Shown: positions 27,369 to 35,604 of the stretch, piece after piece
How positions within the stretch are numbered: position 1 is the first letter of the stretch
Layout of the letters: each line of letters starts with the position of its first letter
Source of the DNA: Rhizobium sp. NFR03
GTDB lineage: Bacteria > Pseudomonadota > Alphaproteobacteria > Rhizobiales > Rhizobiaceae
Length of the DNA: 64,000 nucleotides
Direction: 5' to 3'
Assembly (NCBI RefSeq): GCF_900111275.1
Contig: NZ_FOGR01000008.1
Location: 1 to 64,000, forward strand
Program-made: the position numbers and the translations under genes
The notes under the pieces: model-generated
Told to the model about the DNA's origin: nothing
What the model saw: only the letters and a program-made list of their open reading frames with translations
The model's database searches: none

Positions 27369-28310
27369 ATGCGCCTTTCAAAAATTCTGAGCAGTAGCGC
27401 TGCGGCCATGGCACTGACATTCGTCCTCGGCGCGGCATCCGCCAGCGCGGAGACCTTCGCTCTCGTCACAATCAACCAGCAGGCCCTGTTCTTCAACCAG
27501 ATCAATGACGGAGCCCAGAAGGCTGCAAAGGCTGCCGGTGCCGACCTCGTCATCTTCAACGCCAACAACGTGCCGGCCGCGCAGAACGACGCGATCGAGA
27601 CATATATCACGCAGAAGGTCGACGGCATCATCCTCGTCGCAATCGACGTCAACGGCGTGAAGCCCGCCATCACGACAGCCAAGACGGCCGGCATCCCGGT
27701 CATCGCCATCGATGCGCAGATCCCAGGCGGCGACAACGTCTCCTTCATCGGCGTCGACAATGCCAAGGCCGGCGAAGATATCGGCAAGTTCTTCGCCGAT
27801 TACGTCAAGTCCGACATGTCGGGATCGGCGAAGACCGGCATCGTCGGCGCGCTCAACTCCTTCATCCAGAACCAGCGTCTGGACGGCTTCAAGAAGGCGG
27901 CGGTTGCAGGCGGGGACGGTGTGACATTTCTCGACACAGTCGACGGGCAGAACCAGCAGGACGTCGCGCTCGGTGCCGCCGAAAACCTGATGACAGCCAA
28001 TCCCGACATGACGGCGATCTACGCCACGGGCGAGCCCCAGCTCATCGGCGCTGTCTCCGCGGTAGAAAGCCAGGGCCGCCAGAAGGACGTAAAGGTCTTC
28101 GGTTGGGACCTGACCGCTCAGGCCGTCAAGGGCATCGAGGAAGGCTGGGTCACGGCCGTCGTCCAGCAGGATCCGGCCGGCGAAGGCAAGGCGGCCGTTG
28201 AGGCCTTGGTCAAGCTGAAGAGGGGCGAGACCATCGAGCCCGTCATCAACGTCCCCGTGACCATCGTCACCAAGGGCAACGTCGCTCAGTTCAAGGACAT
28301 GTTCAAGTAA
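27369..28310 (+). CDS. Periplasmic sugar-binding protein (RbsB/FrcB-like)
   Basis: A 313-residue secreted receptor with a clear signal peptide (MRLSKILSSSAAAMALTFVL, cleaved after ASA near residue 25). The type I binding fold follows: LVTINQQALFFNQINDGAQK, IPVIAIDAQIPGGDNVSFIG, GAAENLMTANPDMTAIYATG. It follows AAGGGGAA at ribosome-binding distance and a strong promoter. It is the first gene of a sugar-type ABC and catabolic operon. The ligand is unknown. Related proteins bind ribose, fructose and other monosaccharides. Confidence 0.93.
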   Translation: MRLSKILSSSAAAMALTFVLGAASASAETFALVTINQQALFFNQINDGAQKAAKAAGADLVIFNANNVPAAQNDAIETYITQKVDGIILVAIDVNGVKPAITTAKTAGIPVIAIDAQIPGGDNVSFIGVDNAKAGEDIGKFFADYVKSDMSGSAKTGIVGALNSFIQNQRLDGFKKAAVAGGDGVTFLDTVDGQNQQDVALGAAENLMTANPDMTAIYATGEPQLIGAVSAVESQGRQKDVKVFGWDLTAQAVKGIEEGWVTAVVQQDPAGEGKAAVEALVKLKRGETIEPVINVPVTIVTKGNVAQFKDMFK

Positions 28311-28338
28311 GGCAGCGTTTCCGCCGGGCTCCCGTGCA

Positions 28339-28353
28339 CCGACCCGCCGTCGG
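28339..28353 (+). terminator. Short hairpin between binding-protein and ATPase genes
   Basis: CCGAC-CCGCC-GTCGG lies in the 124-base gap after the binding-protein stop codon. As in the other sugar transporter of this window, such a structure may reduce read-through and keep binding protein in excess. There is no T run. Confidence 0.35.
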
Positions 28354-28434
28354 GCCGGGATATCCGTGTGCGCGGCCGCAGCAGGTCCCCCATGCCGGCT
28401 GTGGTACCCGCCCTCTCTTTAAGGACACTCCATC

Positions 28435-29244
28435 ATGACCGACGGTCACCCCTACCGCGTCCGGATGACAGGCATCTCCAAACGCTACAATCCCATTCAG
28501 ACGCTCGACAATGTGACACTCACGCTGAAGCCGGGCGAGGTTCTCGGACTCGTCGGTGACAATGGAGCGGGAAAATCGACGCTGAGCAAGGTTTTGTCCG
28601 GTGCGGTCATACCCGACAGCGGGACGATCGAAATCGACGGCGAGCGCGTCTCCTTCTCGTCTCCCGCGGATGCGCGTGGCGCGCATGTGGAGATGGTCTA
28701 TCAGGACCTTTCGCTCTGCGACACGGTCGATGTGGCGGGCAACCTCTTTCTCGGGCGCGAACCGCGCCGCCGCGTGCTCGGCGTGCCCTTCCTCGATACC
28801 AAGACCATGCACGCACAGACCCGCGCTATGCTCGATCGCCTCGGCATCGTCATCGCCGACACGCGCCTGAAGGTCGAAAACCTCTCGGGCGGCCAGCGCC
28901 AGTCCATCGCCATCGGCCGAGCCGCCTCCTTCGAGCCGAAGGTGCTTATCATGGACGAACCCACTGCCGCCCTGGCCGTGGCTGAGGTCGAGGCGGTGCT
29001 GGAACTAATCCGCACGGTCAGCGCGCGCGGCGTCAGCGTCATCCTCATCACCCACCGCCTGCAGGATCTGTTCCTCGTCTGCGACCGGATCCAGGTTATG
29101 TACGAAGGCCGCAACGTTGCCGAGCGGCGGATCGAGGACACCAGCATCGAGGAGGTCGTCAACCTCATCGTCGGCCGCAAATTCTCCGCGCGCTCTGCAA
29201 GGCACAGGCTCGACCGCGATACCGAAACGGGAGTTTCCGCATGA
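28435..29244 (+). CDS. Single-domain sugar ABC transporter ATPase (FrcA-like)
   Basis: A 269-residue ATPase with one ABC domain: Walker A GDNGAGKST, signature LSGGQRQSIAIGRA, Walker B VLIMDEPTAAL and the switch region VILITHRLQ. Most ribose-type importers have a fused two-domain ATPase of about 500 residues. The half-size form is known from the fructose importer FrcBCA of rhizobia and would work as a homodimer. It overlaps the permease gene start by four bases. Confidence 0.94.
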   Translation: MTDGHPYRVRMTGISKRYNPIQTLDNVTLTLKPGEVLGLVGDNGAGKSTLSKVLSGAVIPDSGTIEIDGERVSFSSPADARGAHVEMVYQDLSLCDTVDVAGNLFLGREPRRRVLGVPFLDTKTMHAQTRAMLDRLGIVIADTRLKVENLSGGQRQSIAIGRAASFEPKVLIMDEPTAALAVAEVEAVLELIRTVSARGVSVILITHRLQDLFLVCDRIQVMYEGRNVAERRIEDTSIEEVVNLIVGRKFSARSARHRLDRDTETGVSA

Positions 29245-30284
29245 ACCCCTTGCCTCCTCCCGCATCCTCTTCGGCTGGCTCCGCTCATGCCGGTGCGCAT
29301 GCTGCCGGCCCTCGCCACCGCAAATCGGGTCTTTGGGACAAGCTTCTCGAAAACGGCAGCGTCGTCTCCATCGCCCTTTTCTTCGTCGTCGTCTGCGTCG
29401 TCTTCTCCGTCATCACCGGCGCGTTCCTCTCGGCGCCGAACATCCTGAACATCATCCGGCAGTGCGCGCCGCTTCTGATCGTGGCAGCCGCGATGACCTT
29501 CGTAATCACAACCGGCGGCATCGACCTTTCGGTCGGCTCCGTTCTGGCGCTGGTGGCGACCTTGTCGGCGACAGCTTTGCAGGCGGGACTGCCCTGGCCG
29601 CTGGTCATCGTCCTGATGCTCACGCTCGGCGCGGCGATCGGTGCGATCCACGGCTTCTTCATCGCCTACGAGAAGATACCGTCGTTCATCGTCACCCTGG
29701 CGGGTCTATCGATCATTCGGGGGCTGGCTCTCCTGATCACAGGTGGCTACTCGATCCCCGTCGATCCCTCCAGCACCTTCACCCTCATCGGTCGCGCCTG
29801 GTTCCTCGGCGTGCCCGTGCCGGCTCTGATTGCACTGGTCGTTCTTGGCATCGCCTACGTCGTCTTCAACCGTACGCCCTTCGGCCGCTATGTGACCGGC
29901 ATCGGCGCGAACGCGGAAGCCGTGCGCCGGGCGGGCATCGACACGCGCTTCACGACGCTGTTCGTCTATATTCTTTCCAGCAGCGCAGCAGCACTTGCCG
30001 GCATCATCGTCACCGCCCGCCTCGGCTCCGGCTCGTCCAATGCCGGACAAGGCTTCGAACTCGAGGTCATCGCCGCTGTCGTGCTCGGCGGTACCAGCCT
30101 CTTCGGTGGCCGCGGCACCATCATCGGAACGATCCTTGGAGCGCTTACCGTGGCCGTTATCGCCAACGGCCTCATCCTTGCTCATATGTCGCCGTTCCTG
30201 ACGCCAATCGTCACCGGCACCATCATCCTGATCGCCGTTTGGCTCAATTTCCGCCTGTTCCGCGGCGCGGGGAAAGGGCGATGA
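29241..30284 (+). CDS. Ribose-type ABC transporter permease (FrcC-like)
   Basis: The 347-residue channel subunit carries the CUT2 signatures TTGGIDLSVGSVLALVATLS and FELEVIAAVVLGGTSLFGGRG and about eight or more membrane helices. The first 40 residues are a proline/alanine/histidine-rich cytoplasmic stretch. Both ends overlap neighbouring genes in ATGA-type overlaps, which shows tight coupling with the ATPase and with the phosphotriesterase-family gene. Confidence 0.94.
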   Translation: MNPLPPPASSSAGSAHAGAHAAGPRHRKSGLWDKLLENGSVVSIALFFVVVCVVFSVITGAFLSAPNILNIIRQCAPLLIVAAAMTFVITTGGIDLSVGSVLALVATLSATALQAGLPWPLVIVLMLTLGAAIGAIHGFFIAYEKIPSFIVTLAGLSIIRGLALLITGGYSIPVDPSSTFTLIGRAWFLGVPVPALIALVVLGIAYVVFNRTPFGRYVTGIGANAEAVRRAGIDTRFTTLFVYILSSSAAALAGIIVTARLGSGSSNAGQGFELEVIAAVVLGGTSLFGGRGTIIGTILGALTVAVIANGLILAHMSPFLTPIVTGTIILIAVWLNFRLFRGAGKGR

Positions 30285-31375
30285 CCATGGACCACCTGTT
30301 CGGGTCGGCACCCCGCGAGCGTGCGCAGATCGGCGTTACCTCTGGAACGGTGATGACCGTGCTCGGACCGATCCCCGTCAGCGAGATGGGTGTCACGCTG
30401 ATGCACGAGCACATCCTTCTCGATGGCGCGAAATCCTGGCGCTGCCCTTGCCATCCGGAAGCCCAGGCGATCGGCACGCAGCCCGTCAGCATGGAGATCA
30501 TCGGCGAATTGCGGATGAACCCCTATATGAACCGCGACAATGTCTCGCTGGATGACAGCGACCTCGCTCTCTCTGAACTCAAGCGCTTCCAGGCGCTCGG
30601 GGGTCACACGGTCGTCGACACCACGAATATCGGCATCGGCCGGGAGCCGGCAAAGCTCGCGCGCATCGCCCGCATGTCCGGCCTGAAGATCATCATTGGC
30701 ACCGGTTTCTATCTTGAGTTTAGCCATCCGGAATGGCTAAAGGCGATGGATGTGGACGACGTCGCCCGCTTCATCGTCGACGATGTCGGCGGTGGCGAGA
30801 CGCAGCCCGACGTCATGGCCGGCATCATCGGCGAGATCGGCGTCAGCAAGGATTTTACGGCGGAGGAGCGGAAGTCGTTGCGCGGCGCAGCACGAGCCTC
30901 GAAGATCACCGGCGTGCCGCTCTCCATCCATCTGCCCGGCTGGGAGCGCCTTGCCCATGAGGTTCTCGACATCGTGGAGGACGAAGGCGCCGATCTCCGG
31001 CATACCGTGCTTTGCCATATGAACCCGAGCCACGAAGACATTCCGTACCAGAAGGCACTGGCCGAACGCGGAGCGTTTCTCGAATACGACATGATTGGAA
31101 TGGACTTCTACTATGCCGACCAGGATGCGCAGTCGCCATCCGATGAGCAGAATGCGCGTGCCATCCGGTCGCTCATTGATATGGGCTACGCCGACCGCAT
31201 CCTCCTGTCGCAGGATGTCTTTCTCAAGATCATGCTGACCCGCTATGGCGGCTTCGGCTACGGTTTCATCCTCAAGCACTTCCTGCCGCGGCTGAAGCGC
31301 CACGGCGTCGATCAGGCCGCCATCGACTGTATGCTGATCGACAATCCTAGATCTGTCTTCGCCAGCCCGCGCTGA
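30281..31375 (+). CDS. Phosphotriesterase-family metal-dependent hydrolase
   Basis: A 364-residue TIM-barrel amidohydrolase of the phosphotriesterase/PHP group. The metal-binding HxH is H42-H44 in TLMHEHILLDG. Further ligand regions are GIIGEIGVSKDF (bridging acidic/lysine position), SIHLPGWERL, LCHMNPSHED and ILLSQDVF with the catalytic aspartate. Characterised relatives hydrolyse lactones or esters more often than phosphotriesters. The gene overlaps the permease stop, so the enzyme probably acts on the imported compound, possibly as a lactonase. Substrate not readable. Confidence 0.88.
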   Translation: MTMDHLFGSAPRERAQIGVTSGTVMTVLGPIPVSEMGVTLMHEHILLDGAKSWRCPCHPEAQAIGTQPVSMEIIGELRMNPYMNRDNVSLDDSDLALSELKRFQALGGHTVVDTTNIGIGREPAKLARIARMSGLKIIIGTGFYLEFSHPEWLKAMDVDDVARFIVDDVGGGETQPDVMAGIIGEIGVSKDFTAEERKSLRGAARASKITGVPLSIHLPGWERLAHEVLDIVEDEGADLRHTVLCHMNPSHEDIPYQKALAERGAFLEYDMIGMDFYYADQDAQSPSDEQNARAIRSLIDMGYADRILLSQDVFLKIMLTRYGGFGYGFILKHFLPRLKRHGVDQAAIDCMLIDNPRSVFASPR

Positions 31376-31402
31376 GCGTCCACCAAACTTTCAGGAGCCT
31401 CC

Positions 31403-32185
31403 ATGTCACCGTCCACTTTAAAGTCCAAAGTTCTTCTCGCAGGCGAATCCTGGGTGTCTACCGCAACTCATATCAAGGGTTTCGACCAGTTTCCGACCGT
31501 GACGTATCACACCGGCGCCGACGAGCTACTCGCTGCTTTGAAACAGGGCCCGTTCGACGTGCAGTTCATGCCAGCACACGAGGCGCAGCGGGATTTTCCG
31601 CAGTCGCTGGAAGCACTGCAGGCTTATGATGCGATCATCTTGTCGGATATCGGCGCGAACACGCTGTTGCTGCATCCGGATACCTGGATCCACTCGAAGA
31701 CGACGCCGAACCGCCTGCGCCTGTTACGCGACTACGTCCGCGAAGGCGGCGCGCTGCTGATGTTCGGCGGCTATTACAGCTTTCAGGGCATCAATGGCGG
31801 CGCCCGCTATCGCAAGACCCCCGTGGAAGAGGTATTGCCAGTCGACTGCCTGTCCGCAGACGACCGCGTCGAGGTGCCCGAGGGCTTCGCGCCGGTCGTG
31901 ACGGGCGATACTGGCCACCCGATCCTGAAAGGGTTAGGCACCGACTGGCCGATCCTGCTGGGATACAACGAAGTAACGGTGAAGGACGGAGCCGAGGTTC
32001 TGGCAACTGTTTCCACCGACTATGGCTCCCAGCCGCTGCTCGTCACCGGCACCTACGGCAAGGGGCGCACCGTCGCCTGGACATCGGATGTCGGCCCGCA
32101 CTGGCTTCCGTCCTCCTTCATCGCCTGGCCGGGCTACAAAACGTTGTTCGAACAGATGCTGTCCTGGGCGACATCCAAGGCCTGA
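31403..32185 (+). CDS. Glutamine-amidotransferase-like protein, DUF1355 type
   Basis: A 260-residue protein with a flavodoxin/GATase-like fold: KVLLAGESWVSTATHIKGFD at the start, FDVQFMPAHEAQRDFP, YDAIILSDIGANTLLL, GGALLMFGGYYSFQGINGGA and GKGRTVAWTSDVGPHW. It belongs to a family annotated as cytoplasmic GATase-like. There is no cysteine in the nucleophile-elbow position, where LMFGGYYSF is seen. Glutaminase activity is therefore unlikely and the protein may be a binding or hydrolytic variant. AGGAGCCTCC precedes the ATG. Confidence 0.82.
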   Translation: MSPSTLKSKVLLAGESWVSTATHIKGFDQFPTVTYHTGADELLAALKQGPFDVQFMPAHEAQRDFPQSLEALQAYDAIILSDIGANTLLLHPDTWIHSKTTPNRLRLLRDYVREGGALLMFGGYYSFQGINGGARYRKTPVEEVLPVDCLSADDRVEVPEGFAPVVTGDTGHPILKGLGTDWPILLGYNEVTVKDGAEVLATVSTDYGSQPLLVTGTYGKGRTVAWTSDVGPHWLPSSFIAWPGYKTLFEQMLSWATSKA

Positions 32186-32188
32186 ACC

Positions 32189-33103
32189 ATGACCGTGCAC
32201 GTCGTTGGCAATGCCTGTATCGACACGACATTCCGTCTCCCCCGATTTGCCCTCGCCGGGGAGACGCTGAACGCGAGCAGCCATTTCAAGGGCCTCGGCG
32301 GCAAGGGCGCGAACCAGGCCGTGGCGGCTGCGCGAACCGGGGCAGTCGTCGCGCTTTGGACAGCCATCGGACGCGACGGGGACGGGCGCCGGATAAGCGA
32401 CATGCTGGCCGGCGAGATTGCCGCGCTCCGAGCGACGGAGTTCAACCTTCCGAGCGATTGCTCGACGATTGCCGTGGATGCAGCCGGTGAAAACTTCGTC
32501 CTGAGCGGTGTGGCCTGCGCGGAGGCGTTCGACCCCATCCGCCAGACTGCGCTTGCAACGGAGGTCAGACCGTTCGACGTCGTCGTGCTGCAGGGCAACC
32601 TATCTTCCGATGCGACGAACGCGTGTCTGACCCTGGCGCGGGCCGCTGGGGCAAAAACGATTTTCAACGCCAGCCCGCTTGCGGTCGGTGCTGTGGTCGA
32701 ACTTGCCTGCGTCGATGTCGTCATCGTCAACGAAGGCGAAGCCCTGTCGATCTCCGGCATGCAGACAGCGCAGGAGGCCGCCACTATCCTACTGGAACGT
32801 GGTGCCCGGTCCGCCGTCATCACACTCGGCGCTCGCGGATGTCTTTTTCTTCCGCACGCGCAGTCCGAGTCGATCGTCATGGCGGCGCCCGCAGTAAAAG
32901 TCGTCGATTCGAGCGGGGCGGGAGACGTGCTCTGTGGCGTGTTTGCAGGTTACGTATCGATGGGCTTGTCGCCGCTTGCGGCTTTGGCGATGGCGGTACA
33001 AGCCGCGGCACTCGCCGTGACGAGGCAAGGCACGATGGCATCCTGCCCGTCGGCGGCCGATCTTGCCAGCATACTAAAAACAACAGGATTGGAAGAGATA
33101 TGA
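32189..33103 (+). CDS. PfkB-family carbohydrate kinase
   Basis: A 304-residue ribokinase-type kinase. The N-terminal signature is LGGKGANQAVAAARTGAVVAL and the C-terminal one is VKVVDSSGAGDVLCGVFAGY, with the catalytic aspartate in SGAGD. It should phosphorylate a sugar or sugar-containing compound after import. It starts three bases after the DUF1355 gene and its stop overlaps the BtpA gene in an ATGA overlap. Confidence 0.93.
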   Translation: MTVHVVGNACIDTTFRLPRFALAGETLNASSHFKGLGGKGANQAVAAARTGAVVALWTAIGRDGDGRRISDMLAGEIAALRATEFNLPSDCSTIAVDAAGENFVLSGVACAEAFDPIRQTALATEVRPFDVVVLQGNLSSDATNACLTLARAAGAKTIFNASPLAVGAVVELACVDVVIVNEGEALSISGMQTAQEAATILLERGARSAVITLGARGCLFLPHAQSESIVMAAPAVKVVDSSGAGDVLCGVFAGYVSMGLSPLAALAMAVQAAALAVTRQGTMASCPSAADLASILKTTGLEEI

Positions 33104-33942
33104 CAGAGGTTGCGAAACCCGTTGGACCGGGCACCGGCGATGCGATCACCGCATTGTTCGGCAAGAGCAAGGCCGTCATCGGCGTCGTCCATCTCACAGC
33201 GCTCCCCGGCGCGCCACGGTACAAGGGCGAGGCTATCGAGGATGTCTATCAGCAAGGCCTGGACGATGCCCGCGCCTATCTGGAAGGCGGTTGCGACGGC
33301 GTCATCATCGAGAACCACGGGGACATTCCCTTCTCCAAGCCCGACGATATCGGTCCGGAAACCTCCGCATACATGTCGGTGATCTCCGATCGCATCCGCC
33401 GCGAACTCGGGCGTCCGATCGGCATCAACGTTCTTGCCAATGCCGCGATTCCGGCCCTTGCGATCGCAAGCGCTGCGGGCGCCGGCTTCGTGCGGGTCAA
33501 TCAATGGGCCAATGCCTATGTCGCCAATGAAGGTTTCATCGAAGGCGAAGCAGCGCGGGCCATGCGTTACCGCGCAAAGCTGAGGGCGCAGGGCATCCGT
33601 ATCTTCGCCGATGCACATGTGAAACATGGTGCGCACGCCATTGTTTCCGACAGACCCGTCGAGGAGCAGGTCAAAGACCTCGTCTTCTTCGACGCCGATG
33701 CCATCATCGCCACAGGACAGCGCACCGGTCACGCGGCCGATCTCGGTTACATCAGAATGATCAAGGAAGCAGGCGGGTTGCCAACGCTGGTCGGCAGCGG
33801 AGTCACGCCCGAAAACGCGCGCGATATTCTCGACATCGTCGATGGCGTGATCGTTGCAAGTTCGCTGAAATACGATGGCGTATGGTGGAACCATGTCGAC
33901 AAAGCCCGCGTCATCGCCTTCATCGACGGCCTTAAGGGATGA
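33100..33942 (+). CDS. BtpA/SgcQ-family protein
   Basis: A 280-residue TIM-barrel protein. Family signatures are VIGVVHLTALPGAPRYKG at the start, GVIIENHGDIPF near residue 70, GINVLANAAIPALAIASAAG and LVGSGVTPENARDILDIVDG. BtpA was first linked to photosystem I in cyanobacteria. The bacterial SgcQ branch sits in sugar operons and its reaction is not established to my knowledge. By fold it could be a phospho-sugar aldolase, isomerase or nucleosidase. It would act after the PfkB kinase. Confidence 0.9.
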   Translation: MTEVAKPVGPGTGDAITALFGKSKAVIGVVHLTALPGAPRYKGEAIEDVYQQGLDDARAYLEGGCDGVIIENHGDIPFSKPDDIGPETSAYMSVISDRIRRELGRPIGINVLANAAIPALAIASAAGAGFVRVNQWANAYVANEGFIEGEAARAMRYRAKLRAQGIRIFADAHVKHGAHAIVSDRPVEEQVKDLVFFDADAIIATGQRTGHAADLGYIRMIKEAGGLPTLVGSGVTPENARDILDIVDGVIVASSLKYDGVWWNHVDKARVIAFIDGLKG

Positions 33943-35210
33943 CGACGCGCTCGATTGACATAAACGGTGCGCGTCTTTTGCGACGGCTTGATGCATTCGC
34001 GGCGCTAGGCGCAACGCGGGCAGGTGGCGTCAACCGGCAGGCCCTAAGCATCGAGGACCGGCAAGCGCGAGCGCTGCTTGCGGAACTAGCGATCGAACGA
34101 GGATTCCGCGTCTATCAGGACCCGGTTGCAAACCTCTTCATTCGCCGCGACGGGACGCACGACGATCTGCCTCCGTTCATGATCGGCAGTCACCTTGACA
34201 GCCAACCGACCGGCGGTCGGTTCGACGGCGCACTCGGCACGCTTGCAGCGTTCGAGGTTCTTGAAACGCTGCAGGATCATGCCGTTGTCACGGATGGGCC
34301 GGTCGAGGTCGTTGCATGGACGAACGAAGAGGGTAGCCGCTTCGTGCCGGGCGTCATGGGTTCCATGGCTTTTTCACTGAGCCACATGCCCGATGTATGG
34401 AAGGACATCCGGGACGCACAAGGAACGAAGCTTCAAGATGCTATAGCCGAAACACTCGCGGCACTGCCTGCGGCTGAACTGCGCGCGCTTGGAATGCCAG
34501 TTGCCGGCTATCTCGAACTCCACATCGAGCAAGCGCCAACCCTAGAACGTGAAGGGGTTCCCATCGGCATCGTGACGGGTGTTCAGGGTACCCGCTGGCT
34601 GGAAATCCGAGTGACCGGTCAAGCTGCTCATGCCGGCACTACCCCTCTTGATCATCGCCGCGATCCCGTCGTTGCTGCGACAAGCGCACTCAATGCGCTC
34701 TATGCCAGTATCATGCCGGACGACCCGGAGGCGCGCTTTACTGTCGGCCGTCTGTCAGTAGAGCCCGACTCGATCAACGCGATCCCCGGCTTGCTCAGGC
34801 TCACCATCGACCTGCGCCATCCCGATGCCAAACGGCTCAGCGAAATCGAAGCCCTGATCATCGCCCTCTTCCAGTCTTCGTCTCACGCAAACGGCTGCAC
34901 GCTTGATACGCGCAGAACCTTTGATGTTGCGCCGACGATCTTTGCTGAAAATATCATCCGGGAATCGGAGCGCGCCGCACGCCGCCTCGGCCTGCCATTC
35001 CGGCACATGATCTCGGGCGCTTTCCACGACGCCCTCTATATTTCCCGGATCGCCCCCACAGCCATGATCTTCGTCCCCTGCCGGGATGGGTTGAGCCATA
35101 ACGAGGACGAATATGTCGAACCGGAACATTCGATTTCAGGCGCGAGGATGCTGTTCGAAACGGTCTGCGGCCTCTTGGGACAACCGGCTTTCGGTCTTCC
35201 GTTAGTGTAG
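33939..35210 (+). CDS. M20-family Zn-dependent amidohydrolase (N-carbamoyl amino acid/allantoate hydrolase type)
   Basis: A 423-residue metallopeptidase-like hydrolase. Metal and substrate motifs are MIGSHLDSQPTGGRFDGALG, WTNEEGSRFVPGVMGS, YLELHIEQAPTLE, GQAAHAGTTPLDHRRDP and FRHMISGAFHDALYI. This is the family of N-carbamoyl-L-amino acid hydrolase, beta-ureidopropionase and allantoate amidohydrolase, which cut ureido or amide bonds. Its presence implies that the imported compound contains nitrogen. The ATG overlaps the BtpA stop. It is the last gene of the operon. Confidence 0.9.
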   Translation: MTTRSIDINGARLLRRLDAFAALGATRAGGVNRQALSIEDRQARALLAELAIERGFRVYQDPVANLFIRRDGTHDDLPPFMIGSHLDSQPTGGRFDGALGTLAAFEVLETLQDHAVVTDGPVEVVAWTNEEGSRFVPGVMGSMAFSLSHMPDVWKDIRDAQGTKLQDAIAETLAALPAAELRALGMPVAGYLELHIEQAPTLEREGVPIGIVTGVQGTRWLEIRVTGQAAHAGTTPLDHRRDPVVAATSALNALYASIMPDDPEARFTVGRLSVEPDSINAIPGLLRLTIDLRHPDAKRLSEIEALIIALFQSSSHANGCTLDTRRTFDVAPTIFAENIIRESERAARRLGLPFRHMISGAFHDALYISRIAPTAMIFVPCRDGLSHNEDEYVEPEHSISGARMLFETVCGLLGQPAFGLPLV

Positions 35211-35548
35211 ATAGACCAGGCTTATCGGTCAGCCGTTGTGATCTTCATGAGCGCTTGTGCCCTTTCGCCCAGATGATAGGGCTTGGCAAGAGTCGGCGTG
35301 TCGGGAAAGGCCGCGCTGCGATCGGCATATCCGGCCCTTTTCTGGGGCTAGACGAGCCAAAAGGTGAGTCATGCCCGCCCCCTCGCCGCCTGAAGCCGCG
35401 CGGCGTCACTGTCGTACCGAACGAAAGGCCCACGTTCAAAGCGGGCCGTTTTGAATCAGGGCTTGGTCTCGTCGGAAGGTGCAGTATCATCCGAGGGAGC
35501 CGCCTCGTTATGGAATAAGTAATTTCATATCAGATGTGAAACGGGAAA
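35211..35548. other. Stretch without a recognisable gene
   Basis: Short open frames of about 80 codons run in both directions but carry no known motif. The words GGGAAAGGCCGCGCTGCG and GAGCCAAAAGGTGAG do not form clear structures. Its right end leads into the terminator of the opposing transporter operon. Confidence 0.5.
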
Positions 35549-35578
35549 GCCGGCCGCCTGCGGCGACCGGCCGGCCGG
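35549..35578 (-). terminator. Terminator-like hairpin after the amide-type transporter operon
   Basis: CCGGCCG and CGGCCGG arms flank a loop that itself can pair (GCC/GGC). It starts 27 bases after the stop codon of the binding-protein gene on the minus strand and is followed there by CTTTCCCG, a short T-containing tail. It probably ends the long minus-strand operon. Confidence 0.6.
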
Positions 35579-35604
35579 TTTATCGGCTCGAAAAAGGAGC
35601 CTGC

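Noticed and set aside
35245-35518. Two overlapping frames of about 80 codons
   Set aside because: No ribosome-binding site, no motif, and each is the complement of the other.
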